Shown here in pieces: positions 1-11,869 of a stretch of DNA of 64,000 nucleotides. The stretch lies in contig OY294068.1 of NCBI GenBank assembly GCA_958510875.1, forward strand, positions 153,734,388 through 153,798,387. The letters are read 5' to 3'. Below the pieces are notes generated by a model. The model saw nothing but the letters and a program-made list of their open reading frames with translations, was not told the DNA's origin and did no database searches. The translations under genes were made by a program, and so were the position numbers. Source of the DNA: Endomychus coccineus. Its lineage: Eukaryota > Arthropoda > Insecta > Coleoptera > Endomychidae. The number at the start of each line of letters is the position of its first letter. Position 1 is the first letter of the stretch.

Positions 1-1
1 C

Positions 2-916
2 GAAACTGGCAGATTTGAAGCAAATCGCAGAGAAACTGAACGCAGACGGACAAGAAGGACGTTAGAGCTCGAAGAAGAGATAATGGAAGCGGTTGAAATT
101 GAACCTAGGATAAGCACACGACGTTTGGGACTTCGTATTGGAGCCTCAACATCATTAGTTCATAATGTACTGAAAGAAGAACTGTTGTATCCCTATCATA
201 TTAAAACAGTTCAAGACTTATTGCCCATGGATCCAGGTCATCGGCTAGATTTCTGTCGGTTTATTGTCCAAAGACAAAACGCAAACCCCAATTTTTGTAG
301 AAGAATTCTGTTCACGGACGAAGCTACTTTCACGAGATGTGGTCTTTTTAACCTCCATAATGAACATTTCCATGCTGATGAAAATCCTCATAAAACGGAA
401 GTTACACATTTTCAGAATCAAACTAAAATCAATGTTTGGGTTGGAATTGTGGATAACTTTATTATTGGTCCTACCGTTATACCCGATCGATTGAACGGGG
501 AGAGCTACTTGAACTTTTTGGAACAAAGGCTACCTGAACTGTTGAAGACTTACCCTTACACATTCGTCGTGACCTTTGGTTTATGCATGATGGTGCACCT
601 CCTCAATTCACATTAGCTGTGAGGCGACATTTGAATGCGGAATATCCAGATCGCTGGATAGGTAGAGGACACGATGCACCAGTGAACTGGCCGGCCCGCT
701 CCCCTGATTTGACGCCCTGCGACTTCTTTCTATGGGGCGAAAGTTTATGCAGCTCCAGTGAACACACGGGAGAAATTGTTGCAACGAATTAATCATGAAG
801 CGGATTTATTGAAGAATGATCCTGAAGTACTAGCCAGAGTTCAATTCAATTTCTTGAAACGAATTAATTTGTGTATTCAGGAAAATGGGCAACATATCGA
901 ACAATTGATGCCTTAG
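2..916 (+). pseudogene. Tc1/mariner-superfamily transposase relic (DUF4817-like type)
   Basis: Degenerate DDE/D transposase that enters from the left edge; the frame is open from base 2, so the N-terminus is missing. The first part carries the helix-turn-helix-like segment (STRRLGLRIGAS) and the first catalytic Asp in LFTDEATFTRCG, followed by NVWVGIV. Near 560-583 the frame shifts; the second catalytic Asp (MHDGAPPQF) and third (SPDLTPCDFFLWG) follow in the new frame. A second shift near 740 leads to the tail ending ...EQLMP and a stop at about 916. Motif order and spacing fit the DD34D group found in many insects. At least two frameshifts make it non-functional. It is related to the relic at 9.2-10.0 kb but clearly diverged from it. 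Confidence 0.88.
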
Positions 917-1632
917 CGATTTCCCAAAAAGTTTTGTTGTTTCTTTTAATTTAGCATTTGTTTTTCCTAAATAATCACATCGTTTCCCCATTTCTATTGT
1001 TTTTATTATTCGTGTTTTACCGAGATATTAACCATTTCAGTGTTAGTGAAATTTTGAGCCATAATTTCATAAAATTTGTACGGAAAGCAAAGTAAGAACT
1101 GACAGTTTTGAGAATAAATTCTCCAAATGCCAAAATGACATTAGAAAAGCAGAGGCAACTGAGGTATTTTAATCAAGTAAAATTAGTAAGCCAAAATTGC
1201 AGAGACTCGAAAATTAATTTTTTCAAGCTAATCCGTTGATTTTATCAAAATTTTCTAAGAGTAAAAAAAGTTTTGAAATTAGATAAGCTATCTACGTAAA
1301 AAATATCGGGTGAATTACATTGACCACAAAAAAGTTCTGGACACTTTTCCCGTTACATCCTCAAGTTTGAGCCATTTCTATGGTCTCTAAGGCTCTGTGC
1401 TCCAATTTCAAAAACGACTATTATTGACAGTAACTCACCTGCCAAATATTGTAGAAGTCCTTCATCACGTTCTCAAGTTATACCGAAAAAACAAAATTAT
1501 TTTTGCAACTTTGAAGCCCTCTACCTGCTAAACAAGACACTTAAGGCAAGAGTAAAAAGGCTCATCGAATTTTTTTCGAGTCAAAGAATCTTCGGTTCCA
1601 TTTTGGCCACGCAGTTCGAGGACAACCTGTAT
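917..1632. mobile_element. 3' flank and probable right end of the first transposon
   Basis: Non-coding stretch after the transposase stop. The segment gaggacaacctgtat at about 1619-1633 resembles the outer end of insect mariner-type elements, so I place the probable right end there. The left end lies outside the window, so the pairing cannot be checked. No other gene is visible. Confidence 0.4.
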
Positions 1633-2274
1633 AAATTCAGGAATTATATAATTTTAATCAAAAAATAATAATTATATAATACACAATAATAGTTCATTGA
1701 ATTATCATTGTAGCATGACATCGTAGTTAAAATGGGTGTAATTTGATATTGAAACGTGTTTTGAATTTCGAATTTGATTTCTGCCATGGTATCATAAAAC
1801 ATGAAATGAACATTTTCTTAACATTGTAACAGATATCTTTACGTTATAATCTGATGTGCATTCAAATTCACATATTATAAGGTATTGTGGAATAATAGAC
1901 ACTTTAATAATTTTTATTGTCTCAATATAATAATAATTCTATGTATTATGAAAATAGTATGGTGCAATTTTAATTCATTGACTTATTAAAACCTGTATGA
2001 AAAAAAATTTCAAAATTATCCCAGTACATGTATAAATTTCATTTATTCAACACAATAAATCAATAATAACCTTAGTATCTATTATCATATCTCTTTTATT
2101 AGTTATTAATTTCATGATAATCATAATTTTGACATTTTTTATAACGGGACAAATATTTAAAATTAATAACATTTTTATTCCAAAATGTAATCAAAAGCAA
2201 TAAGCGAAACGGTGTACCATAGAAAAATGAAATTGTCGGTTGTGCAGAAATTTCAAATGTTTATTCAATATTAT
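1633..2274. other. A+T-rich intergenic DNA
   Basis: No ORF, RNA gene or repeat boundary recognised. Strongly A+T rich with many short poly-A and poly-T runs. Confidence 0.5.
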
Positions 2275-2286
2275 ATTATACCAGAG

Positions 2287-2522
2287 TTATATATAAAAAT
2301 TCTCGGGAAATAGGTCACAATAACACTTTGTTTTAAATATTCGTCTTTACGTACGTTTCGGTCTCACGACCATCATCAGAAGATTCACTTTGTCTAAAAA
2401 GGGGGTTTATTAAAACTAATTATAGCACAAGCGTCCAAATCGCACAATTTAACTTCAATCAAAAGAGCCCACACCGTCGAAACGAACAGAACCACGAATA
2501 ATCGAAATTGTATCGTCAGAAT
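2287..2522 (-). repeat. PLE terminal inverted repeat, left (3' of RT)
   Basis: Matches the reverse complement of 4555-4730 almost base for base from the tctcgggaaataggtcac segment through the hammerhead core to caagcgtccaaatcg. It has 62 bp (about 2443-2504) absent from the right copy. That extra piece is bounded by the direct repeat aatcg, so the right copy probably lost it by a microhomology deletion. Confidence 0.85.
2343..2385 (-). ncRNA. Hammerhead ribozyme motif in PLE repeat (sense copy)
   Basis: Read on the minus strand, the sequence contains CTGATGA, a helix II hairpin (GGTC-GTGA-GACC preceded by one extra T), GAAAC, a two-base-pair helix III (AC/GT closing GTAC), then A at the expected cleavage position. 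Helix I pairs TCTT with AAGA (4 bp), with the fifth pair lost compared with the other copy. It lies in the same orientation as the reverse transcriptase, at the element's 3' side. PLEs are known to carry type I hammerheads; activity here is inferred from the core. Confidence 0.75.
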
Positions 2523-2789
2523 TAATGTATAAAAATTTTTTTTTTGTAGTAAGAATCTGCTATTCAGTAATATTATTAAAATATATGAGTGCATATTGAT
2601 TGGTATTCTCACAACAAATGAGAAGAACGAAGTTATTTGTCAAGTATCTACTTTCGAAACCAGATGTGTAGGATTTATGACTAGGCACTTAAGAAAGGTT
2701 TCAGACCTGTACTGGGAAATTACTATTACGAATTCTTCCTAAAAACATTTTCTACACTTATAAAGACGTATGTAAGAATTTGCAAGAAA

Positions 2790-4549
2790 TTATTTTATCA
2801 AATTAGTATAAATATGACTTAGATTTTGTGTGTCTACCCTATGATTTACAGATTTGGGGTCCCGTTTTATGTGAATCATCTCCAGGATAGATCTTTTATA
2901 ATAATTGGTTTCCTTAGTTAAGATATTAACATTTTTGTAATCAAATTGATGGTTATAATCAAAGCAATGCTTAGCAAGGGCGGTGGAATTTTCTAAGTTG
3001 TTATTTCTTGTGCTATGGCCGTACATTCTTTTTTGTAAATATTGTTTAGAGATTCCAGTATAGGTTCCATCACAATCTAAACAATTCAATTTATACACTG
3101 TGTGGGTTTGTTTATCTTTGGGTATTAAAGGTTTTAGATTTGAGAAATATTTCCCAACACAGTTAGTAGGTTTATGCGCAACATTTATATCATACTTTTT
3201 CAAACATTTTTTGATTTTCTCTGAGGTCTCCGGAATGTAAGGTAGAGTTATAAAATTGTCTGTATTACCTTTTATGTTATTTTTATTAGACGAACCATTA
3301 TAGATTTTGTTTATTCTTTCTTTAATGATAGGATTGAAAAAAGTTTTTGGGTAGCCATTCAATTCTAGTGTAGTACGAACAATTTTTAAATTTTTGGGGC
3401 GGTCATCTGCGTGGGACAATTTTATCGCGCGATCTGTAAGGCTGTTTATGACACTTTTTTTTCATAACAAGCTGGTGCAACGGAATTGAAGTGAAGATAA
3501 CGTTGAGACCATACTTCTTTAGTAAACCAAGAGGTTTTTATTTTTCCATCAGCATCATGCCTAATGTTCATATCTAGGAAATTTATGTTATTGTTTAATT
3601 CTATTTCACAAGTGAATTGAAGTTTACAGTGAAAATTGTTAAATTTATCAATTACGTATTGAATTTTATCGTTGGGAACACACATAAGGCAATCGTCTAC
3701 ATACCGTTTAAAGAATACAGGCCGAAAATCTAATGAACTCATAACAGATTCCTCTATGCACTCCATAACGAGGTTAGCAATGGTAGCTGAAATAGGAGAT
3801 CCCATTGCTGTGCCGAATATTTGTCCAAAAAATTGCTCACCATACTGAAAGTATGTGCATTCTAAACAAAATTTTACAGCATTTATAAATTCCGATTGAT
3901 CTAGAGGTGTGTGGTTTTTAATCTCTGCCCAACGTTTTTTGATGCTATTCAATGCCAAAACAACAGGTATATTTGTAAATAAAGAAACAACGTCCAAGGA
4001 AATCAGTTGATGGTTCACGGGTACGGATTGATTTTTTATGAATTCATTAAAGTGCCATGAATCTTTTACATAGAATTCATTTTTTCCTATTATATTATTG
4101 ATAGATTTTGATAGAAATTTTGATAAATTGTAAGTGGGCGCTCCAATATTACTAACAATGGGTCTTAGAGGTATATCATTTTTATGCAGTTTGGGAAGCC
4201 CATAGATATAAGGTGCTAGCCCATTATGGCAAATTAATTTATTTTTTAATTCAATAGGGATTATCTTATTCTTATGCCATTTATTTATCAATTTATTCAT
4301 GTTGTTTTGTACTGATAAAGTAGGATCAGATTTTAATTTTTTATAAGTTGTTACATCATTTAAAAGGTTTCCTATTTTGTTTTCATAGTCATTTCTATGC
4401 ATTATGACGGTTTTATTACATTTATCCGCGTTCAAAACTAATATTTGAGGGTTAGCATCTAAGAAATCTTTTGTTATTTTTGTATGATAGTTAAAACGAT
4501 TCTTTGCAATCCCTACTTCTGCCTTCTGTTTGTTCTTTTTGTTTGTCAA
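2790..4549 (-). pseudogene. PLE polyprotein: reverse transcriptase plus GIY-YIG endonuclease, one frameshift
   Basis: The upstream open frame (4549-3446, 367 codons) has PLE-type reverse transcriptase blocks: LISLDVVSLFTNIP (finger/palm), GQIFGTAMGSPISATIANL and the catalytic YVDDCLMCV. The downstream frame (3419-2790, 209 codons) holds the GIY-YIG endonuclease: TVYKLNC...CDGTYTG, then QYLQKRMYGH with the expected Arg and His, and a C-terminal Glu-containing helix (ILEMIHIKRD). The two frames join if one base is removed or added in the T8 tract at 3455-3462, restoring the PLE linker that ends in DRAIKLS. The protein nicks DNA and copies the element's RNA at the nick. The frameshift may be real or an assembly error. 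The first Met is an arbitrary choice; family members usually start further upstream. Confidence 0.9.
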
Positions 4550-4554
4550 GAACC

Positions 4555-4730
4555 ATTCTGACGATACAATTTCGATTTGGACGCTTGTGCTATAATTAGT
4601 TTTAATAAACCCCCTTTTTAGACATAGTGAGTCTTCTGATGATGGTCGTGAGACCGAAACGTACGTAAAGACGAATATTTAAAACAAAGTGTTATTGTGA
4701 CCTATTTCCCGAGAATTTTTATATATAATT
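4555..4730 (+). repeat. PLE terminal inverted repeat, right (5' of RT)
   Basis: Reverse-complement partner of 2287-2522, lacking an internal 62-bp segment. It abuts the start of the RT frame, suggesting the promoter-proximal part of the element was shortened here. Confidence 0.85.
4631..4672 (+). ncRNA. Hammerhead ribozyme motif in PLE repeat (better-paired copy)
   Basis: Helix I strand GTCTT (4631-4635), CTGATGA (4636-4642), one extra T, helix II GGTC/GACC with a GTGA loop (4644-4655), GAA, then helix III AC/GT around GTAC (4659-4666), A at 4667 as the predicted cleavage base, and AAGAC (4668-4672) pairing perfectly with GTCTT. All conserved core bases are present. It points opposite to the reverse transcriptase because the terminal repeats are inverted. 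Confidence 0.78.
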
Positions 4731-4771
4731 CATACTGGGTCAAGAATCTTATTATTATACCAGAGTTATAT

Positions 4772-7577
4772 CTCTTCAAATCAAATTCATATAAACTTCT
4801 GAAATAAAAAAGTAGCAAAACCAGTTTGATCATATTGGGTTACCATAGACTGGGTTAAAAATGTTTTTTAATAAAATATTTTCAAATTTTACAAATCCGT
4901 ATCACTCGAGTATATTTATATCATAAATGTATGTGAATTATTGCTCCCATTCTAGCTCATTATAATCGGTACCTAATAATTAACTATAGAATAACGTGTA
5001 CAATATCAAAATAATCGTGTACAAATTACTTTTCGGGAACAATATTCTGTAGCGGAAGAAATCAAATTAGTTTTTGATACTTATATGAAAATTTATATAA
5101 CTGTGTAAGGCATGTATCATCCAATAATATATTAGTTTAGTTGTATAATAGTAGTGTTGCATAATTATTAGCCAATGATCAACGAATGTAGTTATCGTTT
5201 AAGAAAATGTATTTGCTTATGCAAGTCATGCTGAAGAAAAAAAAAGACAAAATCTTTTCAATGACATCAAAGACCATAATTAACCTTAACCTAGAATACT
5301 GGAAAGTGGTGAACATATGGTGTGACGCGATATATGCGGCTCATACAACAATATGGACTTATGGAGTCGCCAGAGAGCTCCGATCACAGCCAGACAAAAT
5401 TTTAAAGAGAAACGAATGTTTCGAAAACTCGTACTATTAGTATTACATCGCTTTTTTATTTTCTGTTGAAATAATTCATAGAGTTTCTTGTCTACAATTT
5501 AAAGGAAGGCCTATACGTAGATGTTACATTTCAATCTCTCATTAAATATTTGTATGCTGTTGAAATAAACAATTTAATAAACATAATGATTTATTTAAGT
5601 TAGTTATATATTTATATGAGATATATAACAAGGACAAAGTATTGAATTTATATTTTTTGAGTATAACATGACGTGTTAATGCATTAATGGCTTTATTCTT
5701 TGCATCTCCAGTTTTCTTGACCTTGACATATACAATTCAAACTCAGAGAAGATTTTGTTTTGAAAAAAAGGTATTTCACCAATACGAACTTTATTTACAT
5801 TACATTGACTGTAGTAATACGTTAGTCAATGTCTCGAGGCAGGAAAATATCATTCATTTCCTAACTTTATTTGGATTTTACCATCATTATTGCGGTTTAT
5901 TAACTCAAAATGTAGTGAACTTCAATAATGTGTGATGATATCAATTTGGTTACTGTTACTATTTATCAAGTAAGTGAAGTCTCATTTCTGTGAAACGACA
6001 CCATACCTGTTTGTAGAGCTGTAGAGTTCATCAGAAATATATCTATATTGTAAAATTATACCCTACTATGTTGATATCTTTTCTATAAGTAATTTCCGTT
6101 ACTCGAGATTCAGCCTATTAGGCCATCTACAGATGGTACTCAAATACAATTAAAAATGCATATTTGAATACAGTCAGACGATGGCGTAATACGCTGAAAC
6201 TCTAGTAACGGACGTTACAAATAATAAAAGTGATATTAACATAGTGTTTCTACAATATGGATGAAATATCATATCGCATAATAAAGGGTGAAACTAGAAT
6301 TTTTTAGAAATATATCTCGTAATTATACTCATTTATCCATATTTTTTTCTATTCCATCTGTTGAAAGTATTTAATATTTTCTATAACATTCGAAAAGTCT
6401 GACCGAAGCAATAATCAAAAATGCAATAAGATGGAGGAATCGTATCGATTATCAGAAATGAAAATGTTCTAAAAAACTTTTCTCGAATTAATATAGAGTT
6501 ATTGCAACGTCCATTTTATTGTTTCTTCAATATAAAGTTCCTTTTATTTTCGCATGCTTACTTGATTCTTGTTATTTCTTGAATAATTCATTTTTCATTT
6601 CAAAATCTGTTTTTCTGGTCTATAAAAATATTTGTAAGAATTTAAGTAACAATCCAGGATATTTTTTATTTATTTATGAACAATGACTGAAGAGAAAGGA
6701 AAAAATATTTTCGAAGAAGTAGTTTCAGGGAACTTTTTTGCAAATGGCGATGTCTGGTATGAAACTCGAAAGTGTGTTTGCGTTAATACGTAAACAATTT
6801 TTAATCAGGAAAGCAGCTCTATGCTTTGTTGGTTAGAGATCTGTTACTCTCGTTTTTGCTGGCGTCTTGCAATAATTCAATTTTAAAATAGCGTTAGAGG
6901 ATACTTTAATAGCGCTTATTTTTGAGTTGCAATAACTCTGTCAACAGCAAATTTTGTTTATCGTCCAAGAACCTATTATGGTATTCAAAGACTTACTGTT
7001 TTGTTAAAATTCTCATTAATTTATTATTATTAAATCTGAATATTATGAGATCAATTATTTACCAAAATTTGATTCAACAAACTGGAAGGTTCACTTATTT
7101 TTGAAATCATCTGGTTAACTAATGGACTAATGTCAAAGAGTAAATTAGATAACTTTCATTTTCTTTCTGTAAGAAAATCTAATAAAATGAAAGTATCAAA
7201 CATATTAGCTGACTGTATGTACTACCTCTATACTTTTTGTATGTATTGTAGGTTATTCTCAACATAATGCTATAGTGAATAGAATCGATTTTAGTGAACT
7301 GAAAATGGGATTTGAGAATTGATTATCCTATTGATTTATATGATAATTCTTCATATAAATTTTATAAATTATGATTTGAAGTGTGAATTTGCTCAATTTC
7401 TTACATTAAGTTAGTGGTAAAATAAACAGACCAGGAATATTATTAATAGTTCTCAAATCTGACATTTTTATCTTTGTAGAAGATTATCAATGTAATATTT
7501 GGTAGTTTATTGCATATATAAATTAACTAATACTCAGGAGTGGTGTACCTATTGAAAAGGAACCTAGAATAAAATAA
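4772..7577. other. A+T-rich intergenic DNA
   Basis: No gene or element recognised. Small open frames (for example 5207-5440 and 5687-5935) have no identifiable motif and look like chance ORFs. Confidence 0.5.
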
Positions 7578-8837
7578 TAGTCTAGGAGCCAGAGCGATGT
7601 TGATGGTCTGAACATTAACCCGATGGCACTAGGGTTTATCGTTAGAGGACGGTTCACTGATCAATTCATCTCACAGACCGAATTTTCCCCGGCTGCTAGA
7701 TCTGGAGATACAGCATCCGCATTTTTGTTTTTTTACTGGGGGATAACCCTTTCCAAGTTGCGGTTACTTGGAAAGCATGCCATTCTTATACACTTCCACC
7801 ATGTGTCATAATTTTTTATCGTGCCCGTTTATCAGGCCGACCAGATAAAATTGGACCGAAACTGGGCTGCTAGTTAACCCTCCCAAACCTGGTGGAAAAT
7901 GTTTCTTTGGTGTTGGCAATTGTTAACATACCCTATGCAATCAAAAGTTATCGGTTCATTTCCGAGTTATTGGCCATTATTTAGACCAAAAATGTTTCTA
8001 TTTTTCATTTTGCGGATAAAACTTGCGGGTTACAAGGTAACATGATGGCACCATGTTAAATAACTTTATTGGAGGTCAAATAAAGATTCAAAATTATTGC
8101 CATCACTCCATGCCTAGTTCAACCCCCCAAAAACCCATAAAACCACCCCCTCAAAACAAAAAAACAACAAAAACGGGTGCTTCTATTTTGAACCCCGCCA
8201 GAATCTCAATAATTGACTAATTTATCATAAAATTGGTCATATTATCCATATTATTCATATTTTGGGGGGGGGGGGGGGGGGTTAGGGGGTTTTGGGGGGT
8301 TGAAATAGGCAAGGAGTGATGGCAATAATTTTAAATCATTATTTGACCTCCAATAAAGTTATTTAACATGGTGTTATCATGTTACCTTGTAACCCGCGAG
8401 TTTTATCCTCAAAATGAAAAAAAAATAGTTTTGGTCCAAATAATGACCAATTACTCGGAAATGGACCGATAACTTTTGATGGCATAGGGTTTGTTAACAA
8501 TTGCCAACACCAATGAACATTTTCCACCAGGTTTGAGAGGGTTAACTTGCAGTCCATTTTTGGTCCAATTTTAACTGGTCGGCCTGATAAACGAACAAGA
8601 TAAAAAATGATGGCACATGGTGGAAGTGTATGAGAATGGCATGCTTCTCAAGTAACCGTAACTTGGAAAGGGTTAACCTCCAGTCAAAAAAAATGCGGAT
8701 ACTCTATTTCGAGATCTAGCAGCCGGGGAGAATTCGGTCTGTTAGATGAATTGATCAGTGAACCGTCCTCTAACGATAAACCCTAGTGCCATCGGGTTAA
8801 TGTTCAGACCATCAATATCGCTCTGGCCCCTAGACTA
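7578..8837. mobile_element. Foldback element, family A, copy 1 (about 560-bp arms)
   Basis: The left arm from tagtctagg (7578) to about 8130 is repeated in inverted orientation from about 8290 to cctagacta (8837). The pairing covers essentially the whole element and leaves a central spacer of roughly 150 bp. The spacer contains a run of about 18 G (about 8264-8281) flanked by C-rich and A-rich tracts. A TA on each edge may be the target duplication. No transposase is encoded; ORFs inside the arms are incidental. Copies 2 and 3 (15318-16138 and 21581-24680) share the same arms. Confidence 0.88.
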
Positions 8838-8935
8838 TAACCTTGTAATTCGAAATATCACGCTCCTCAACGAATTCCATCTACTACAACAGTATGTTCA
8901 TCCCGTTAGTGACGGGTTAGGATGAAATCAATTAA
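8838..8935. other. Short spacer between two elements
   Basis: About 100 bp with no recognised feature, separating the foldback element from the mariner-type element. Confidence 0.4.
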
Positions 8936-10574
8936 ACAGGATGTTCCTTAATAATATGCGTATACTTTGAGGGGTCAATTTTAAGTAGAAAAGTACCTAT
9001 AAACTTTTCCTAAAACGCTTTGTTTTCGAAATACAGGTTGGCAAAGTTTTTTTTTTTTTTTTTTTCCAAAAAAACTAGAAGATGGTTTGAGATACTGAGC
9101 TGATACAGATTAATGTGACTTAGGAACAGGCTTTTCCACTTTTCACAGTGCTACGCCACTGAGATGTTTCGATCTAGATATTTTTTTGGATAGCCTGGTC
9201 AATTCTTTATTGACCGAAAGTATTGATGGAATGAATTTCATTGAAGATTACATACAATTTTGGAGAAATTTTATTGTCCGGGATAATGTTTCCTTTAACT
9301 CCTCTACTGTGTTGATGGGAATTGTGAATACTAGCGTCTTAAGGTGGCCCCACAAAAAGAAGTCTAAACTATTGAGGTTGGGAGACATTGGTGGCCATTC
9401 TTACGCCCCACAGCGACCAATCCAACGATTTGGATAAACAGTTCCTAAATAATTGCGAACTGTTACACTGAAATGTGCTGGTGCCCATCTTGCATGTACC
9501 ACATTTGGTTTCTCGTTGCTAATCCTCAAGCAACAAAGGCAATTGCTCTTGAAGAAAATTGCAGTATGATTGTCCATCAATTCGTCCCGGGAAAAAGAAT
9601 GGGCCAATAAAGTAGTCACCAATGATTCCTGTCGGTTGTGGCGTGAAGATGTTCATCCGCCCACAAACGATTTTTGTGGAAATTTTCAATTGCATTTCTT
9701 GAAAAATCAGCTCCATCCGTGAGTAGAATGTGATGTCAGATACCACTGACAAAAGTTTACACGCCTTGGAAAATCTCTGGGAAGTAATGCCTGTATTCTT
9801 AAATATGGTACGGATATAAAAAAATCTACTAAAATTCTCCAAACAATTTAGTGGCAAATGGTCATGTTTCTAGCGATCTCCTTCGTACTGGTTTCAGGAT
9901 GTTCATCGATCGACTTAGTGCAGCACCGTTTCTTCAATTTTTGGTGTTCTTACACTTCGAGGTCAACCTTCAGATGTACCTTTGTGGAAATTGCCAGTTT
10001 CTAGAAGACGACGATGAATATTAGAGAAGACTAGGAATCTGGCAAAGTACAATTGAGATATCTCTGGTGATAAACACGTCATGTATTTCTGCCATTTCCA
10101 CATTTAAATAATTCACCACAGCGAACAGATTTGATCGACACAGACTTACTTGAAAATATTCATCAATAATTCCTTTTATTTTTTAGGTCAATACAACGGT
10201 TTTTATTTTTTTATTCAAAAGCGGCACATCTCAGGAAAGCTTTTTCATACAGATTTGACCAGGCTATCAAAAAAAATATAGAGATCGAAAAGCTCAGTGT
10301 AAGACTAAACCATAACTACGACACTGATGAAATTTTTTAACATCTTATTAAGTGAAAAAGCGTGTTCCTAAGTCACATTAATCTGTCCCAGAACTCTGCT
10401 CAATGTCTCAAACCATTTTCCAGATCTTTAGAAAAAAACCTAAGAAAATACAACTTTCCACTTTGTATATCGAAAACAGAGCATTTTATCACAGGTTTAT
10501 AGGAATTTTTTTACTTAAAATTGACCCAGGAATCGTTCCTTAAAATATTCGCCTATCATTAAGGAACATCCTGT
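8936..10574 (-). mobile_element. Tc1/mariner-type element with about 300-bp terminal inverted repeats
   Basis: The left end acaggatgttccttaat (8936) is mirrored by attaaggaacatcctgt (10558-10574). Similarity continues inward through gtgacttaggaaca to the segment gatagcctggtcaa near 9190 and its mirror near 10250. The arms are imperfect (T-run expansion near 9045). The element encloses a decayed transposase on the minus strand. A clean TA duplication is not obvious because the terminal bases have drifted. Confidence 0.85.
9190..9995 (-). pseudogene. Tc1/mariner-superfamily transposase relic
   Basis: Read leftward from about 9995: a helix-turn-helix remnant with DEHPETSTKEIARNM, a degraded first half, then GDYFIGPFFFPGRIDGQSYCNFLQEQLP. 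Next comes HARWAPAHFSVTVRNYLGTVYPNRWIG, in which the second catalytic block (normally HDGAPAH) has lost its Asp. After an in-frame stop comes WPPMSPNLNSLDFFLWGHLKTLV near 9345-9395, where the third block reads SPN instead of SPD. Motif order matches the transposase at 2-916. Frameshifts, stops and lost catalytic acids show it is dead. Confidence 0.85.
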
Positions 10575-11109
10575 ATAGTTAATAATTTTGTTTTGCATGT
10601 ACTGACTCTTACAAATAAGAAGTAAGCTTAACTCTTACCAATTCTTTTTTGTTTCTCCAGAAATTTAAAGTTTTACGAAGTGTAGAACTTCTGATGCTAT
10701 GACGATTGTTTTTAAATTTATATATTTAAGCATTGTTCCTAGATTATTATGTTGTCGATTACTGTTTTCACGTTATGTCACGAGAAGTAAGTATAAAATT
10801 TAAAATGCTCTTTCTTATGTTCTAGAAAACATCGAACAGTTTCTTTCACAAAGCAAAGTTTTATTCTTACATCTTGAGACGAAATTCATGTAGTGATTTC
10901 AAATTCGTTGTGCCATAATTAGTTTGCAAACATGTTGTAGATATTTTATTGATATGAGTACCTATTATTTGTTATGAATTTTACAATTTTATTGTATATT
11001 ATACAGTTGCTTCTAATTTATTTATATTTGGTGTTAATGTTTAAATAATAAGACATACGATAATTAAAAACATTTATCAATATATGTTTGTGTTTTATTT
11101 TATAATTAA
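10575..11109. other. A+T-rich spacer
   Basis: No gene, RNA or repeat recognised. Confidence 0.45.
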
Positions 11110-11869
11110 GTACAATGCGTTCCGTCTAAAGCGCACATTAGAAGTATTTTAAGTCCTAATGATTATGCGTATCTGATGTATACGCAGATAATCGATTATT
11201 TGATGACAAAGATAATATTTTCAAGATGGTTGCACTTCTGGTTGTACCGGAAGTTGACACCTTCTTCGTTATTCTAGACGGAAAGGCAAATTTTTATTGT
11301 GTTTTCATATTCTCCGTTTTTTGGGATGATCTTAATCAGCGTTTCGTATAATACTCAAGTCTACCTGTTCTGGAAATATTTAGACTTTTTGAAGATTTTT
11401 GAGTTTGCATCTTGCTCTTTGAAAACGAATAACTGTCAGGTCTGAATATTTCTTAATCTTTTCAGAGGATCAGGAAGAAAAAAGATGTATCTTCCTTTTG
11501 GTGTATTTATTATTGAGGACAAAACAATTAAAAGCCCCCAAATTTGTGCTCATAACTCATTATTTGCAAACGAAATGCCAATTAATTCCATCTACTAAAT
11601 GAAGGCGGACAAAATTCTGCGTCAATCTGTATCAATGTTCCCTATACCTACTTATGTTCAAACCTGGGGAGAAAAACGTTAATCGTTCATCAATGAAGCT
11701 GACACGTTGCTTAAGTTATTAACTTTTAAGTTAATGTCAAAAATTAATAACGGTTTTATTGATTTCCGTTAAATTCAACTTCCGTTAACTCAAGTTCGTT
11801 ACTCAGTGTGGTGATGTACGCCAATGCCTTATCAAACTTCAATCTGACGTTTATTGAGCCTTAATTATC

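Larger units (their letters stand above)
2275..4771 (-). mobile_element. Nearly complete Penelope-like retroelement with 18-bp TSD
   Basis: Minus-strand PLE with reverse transcriptase followed by a GIY-YIG endonuclease, bounded by long inverted terminal repeats. An exact 18-bp direct repeat (attataccagagttatat) lies at 2275-2292 and 4754-4771 and is read as the target-site duplication; about 25 extra bases separate the right inverted repeat from its TSD copy. Inverted rather than direct terminal repeats are a known PLE arrangement. The only clear coding lesion is one frameshift in a homopolymer, so the insertion may be fairly recent. The reverse transcriptase seems short at its N-terminus. 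Confidence 0.88.

Noticed and set aside
5207..5440. Open frame with IWTYGV, reminiscent of LINE C-termini (WTYG..LWG)
   Set aside because: Only a few residues match and no neighbouring RT block is visible; treated as chance.
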